A stretch of DNA of 15,346 nt from Bacteroidales bacterium (lineage in GTDB: Bacteria > Bacteroidota > Bacteroidia > Bacteroidales > UBA3663), in assembly GCA_016293065.1 (NCBI GenBank), contig JAEDEY010000049.1, positions 1 to 15,346 of the forward strand, written 5' to 3'. The translations under genes and the position numbers were made by a program. A model generated the notes under the pieces. The model ran no database searches, had not been told where the DNA came from, and saw only the letters and a program-made list of their open reading frames with translations. Numbering within the stretch: the first letter of the stretch is position 1; each line of letters starts with the position of its first letter. Of the stretch, positions 15,338-15,346 are shown piece by piece.

Positions 15338-15346
15338 TTTTGGTGT

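Overview
The window looks like a chromosomal segment of a Bacteroidota species, most likely a Prevotella-like or other Bacteroidales gut or rumen commensal. The evidence is Bacteroidota-type promoters (TTG, 20 bases, TAnnTTTG), the absence of Shine-Dalgarno sequences, the thiE-G-C-F-H-tenI gene content, and secreted plant-glycan hydrolases. The phylum is fairly secure; the genus is a guess.

Layout, left to right. Bases 1-363 are non-coding apart from a 30-codon reading frame whose middle resembles the start of a rhamnose-mutarotase-like protein, probably a remnant. A promoter and a 5'-terminal hairpin then lead into gpmI (glycolysis, + strand), which ends in a strong hairpin terminator. An AraC-family regulator (+) follows. 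It converges on a large GH31 lipoprotein (-) that resembles alpha-xylosidases with a PA14-like insertion. GH31 and the ribosome-assembly GTPase gene der (+) diverge from a 389-base intergenic region holding one recognisable promoter for each. Between the der promoter and the der start codon lies a compact, GC-rich, foldable stretch (5701-5799), the best candidate here for an undescribed element. der converges on a GH43-CBM6 secreted glycosidase (-), which lies downstream of a 10-TM EamA-type transporter (-) with its own promoter.

The right third (9647-15337, all - strand) is a thiamine biosynthesis operon: thiE, thiG, thiC, thiF, thiH, and a second ThiE-family gene best read as tenI. ThiC makes the HMP pyrimidine. 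ThiH, ThiF and ThiG, with the sulfur carrier ThiS (not in the window), make the thiazole. TenI probably aromatises the thiazole and ThiE joins the two halves. Spacing is tight (6 and 14 bases, and a 1-base overlap). The operon's 5' end, where thiS and a TPP riboswitch would be expected, lies beyond the right edge.

Most of the window is ordinary metabolism. I see no CRISPR array, tRNA, rRNA, insertion sequence, phage gene or recognisable defence system. The items worth a second look are the structured leader of der, the mutarotase-like remnant, the hairpin at the gpmI mRNA start, and a ThiF without the usual zinc and thiol cysteines.
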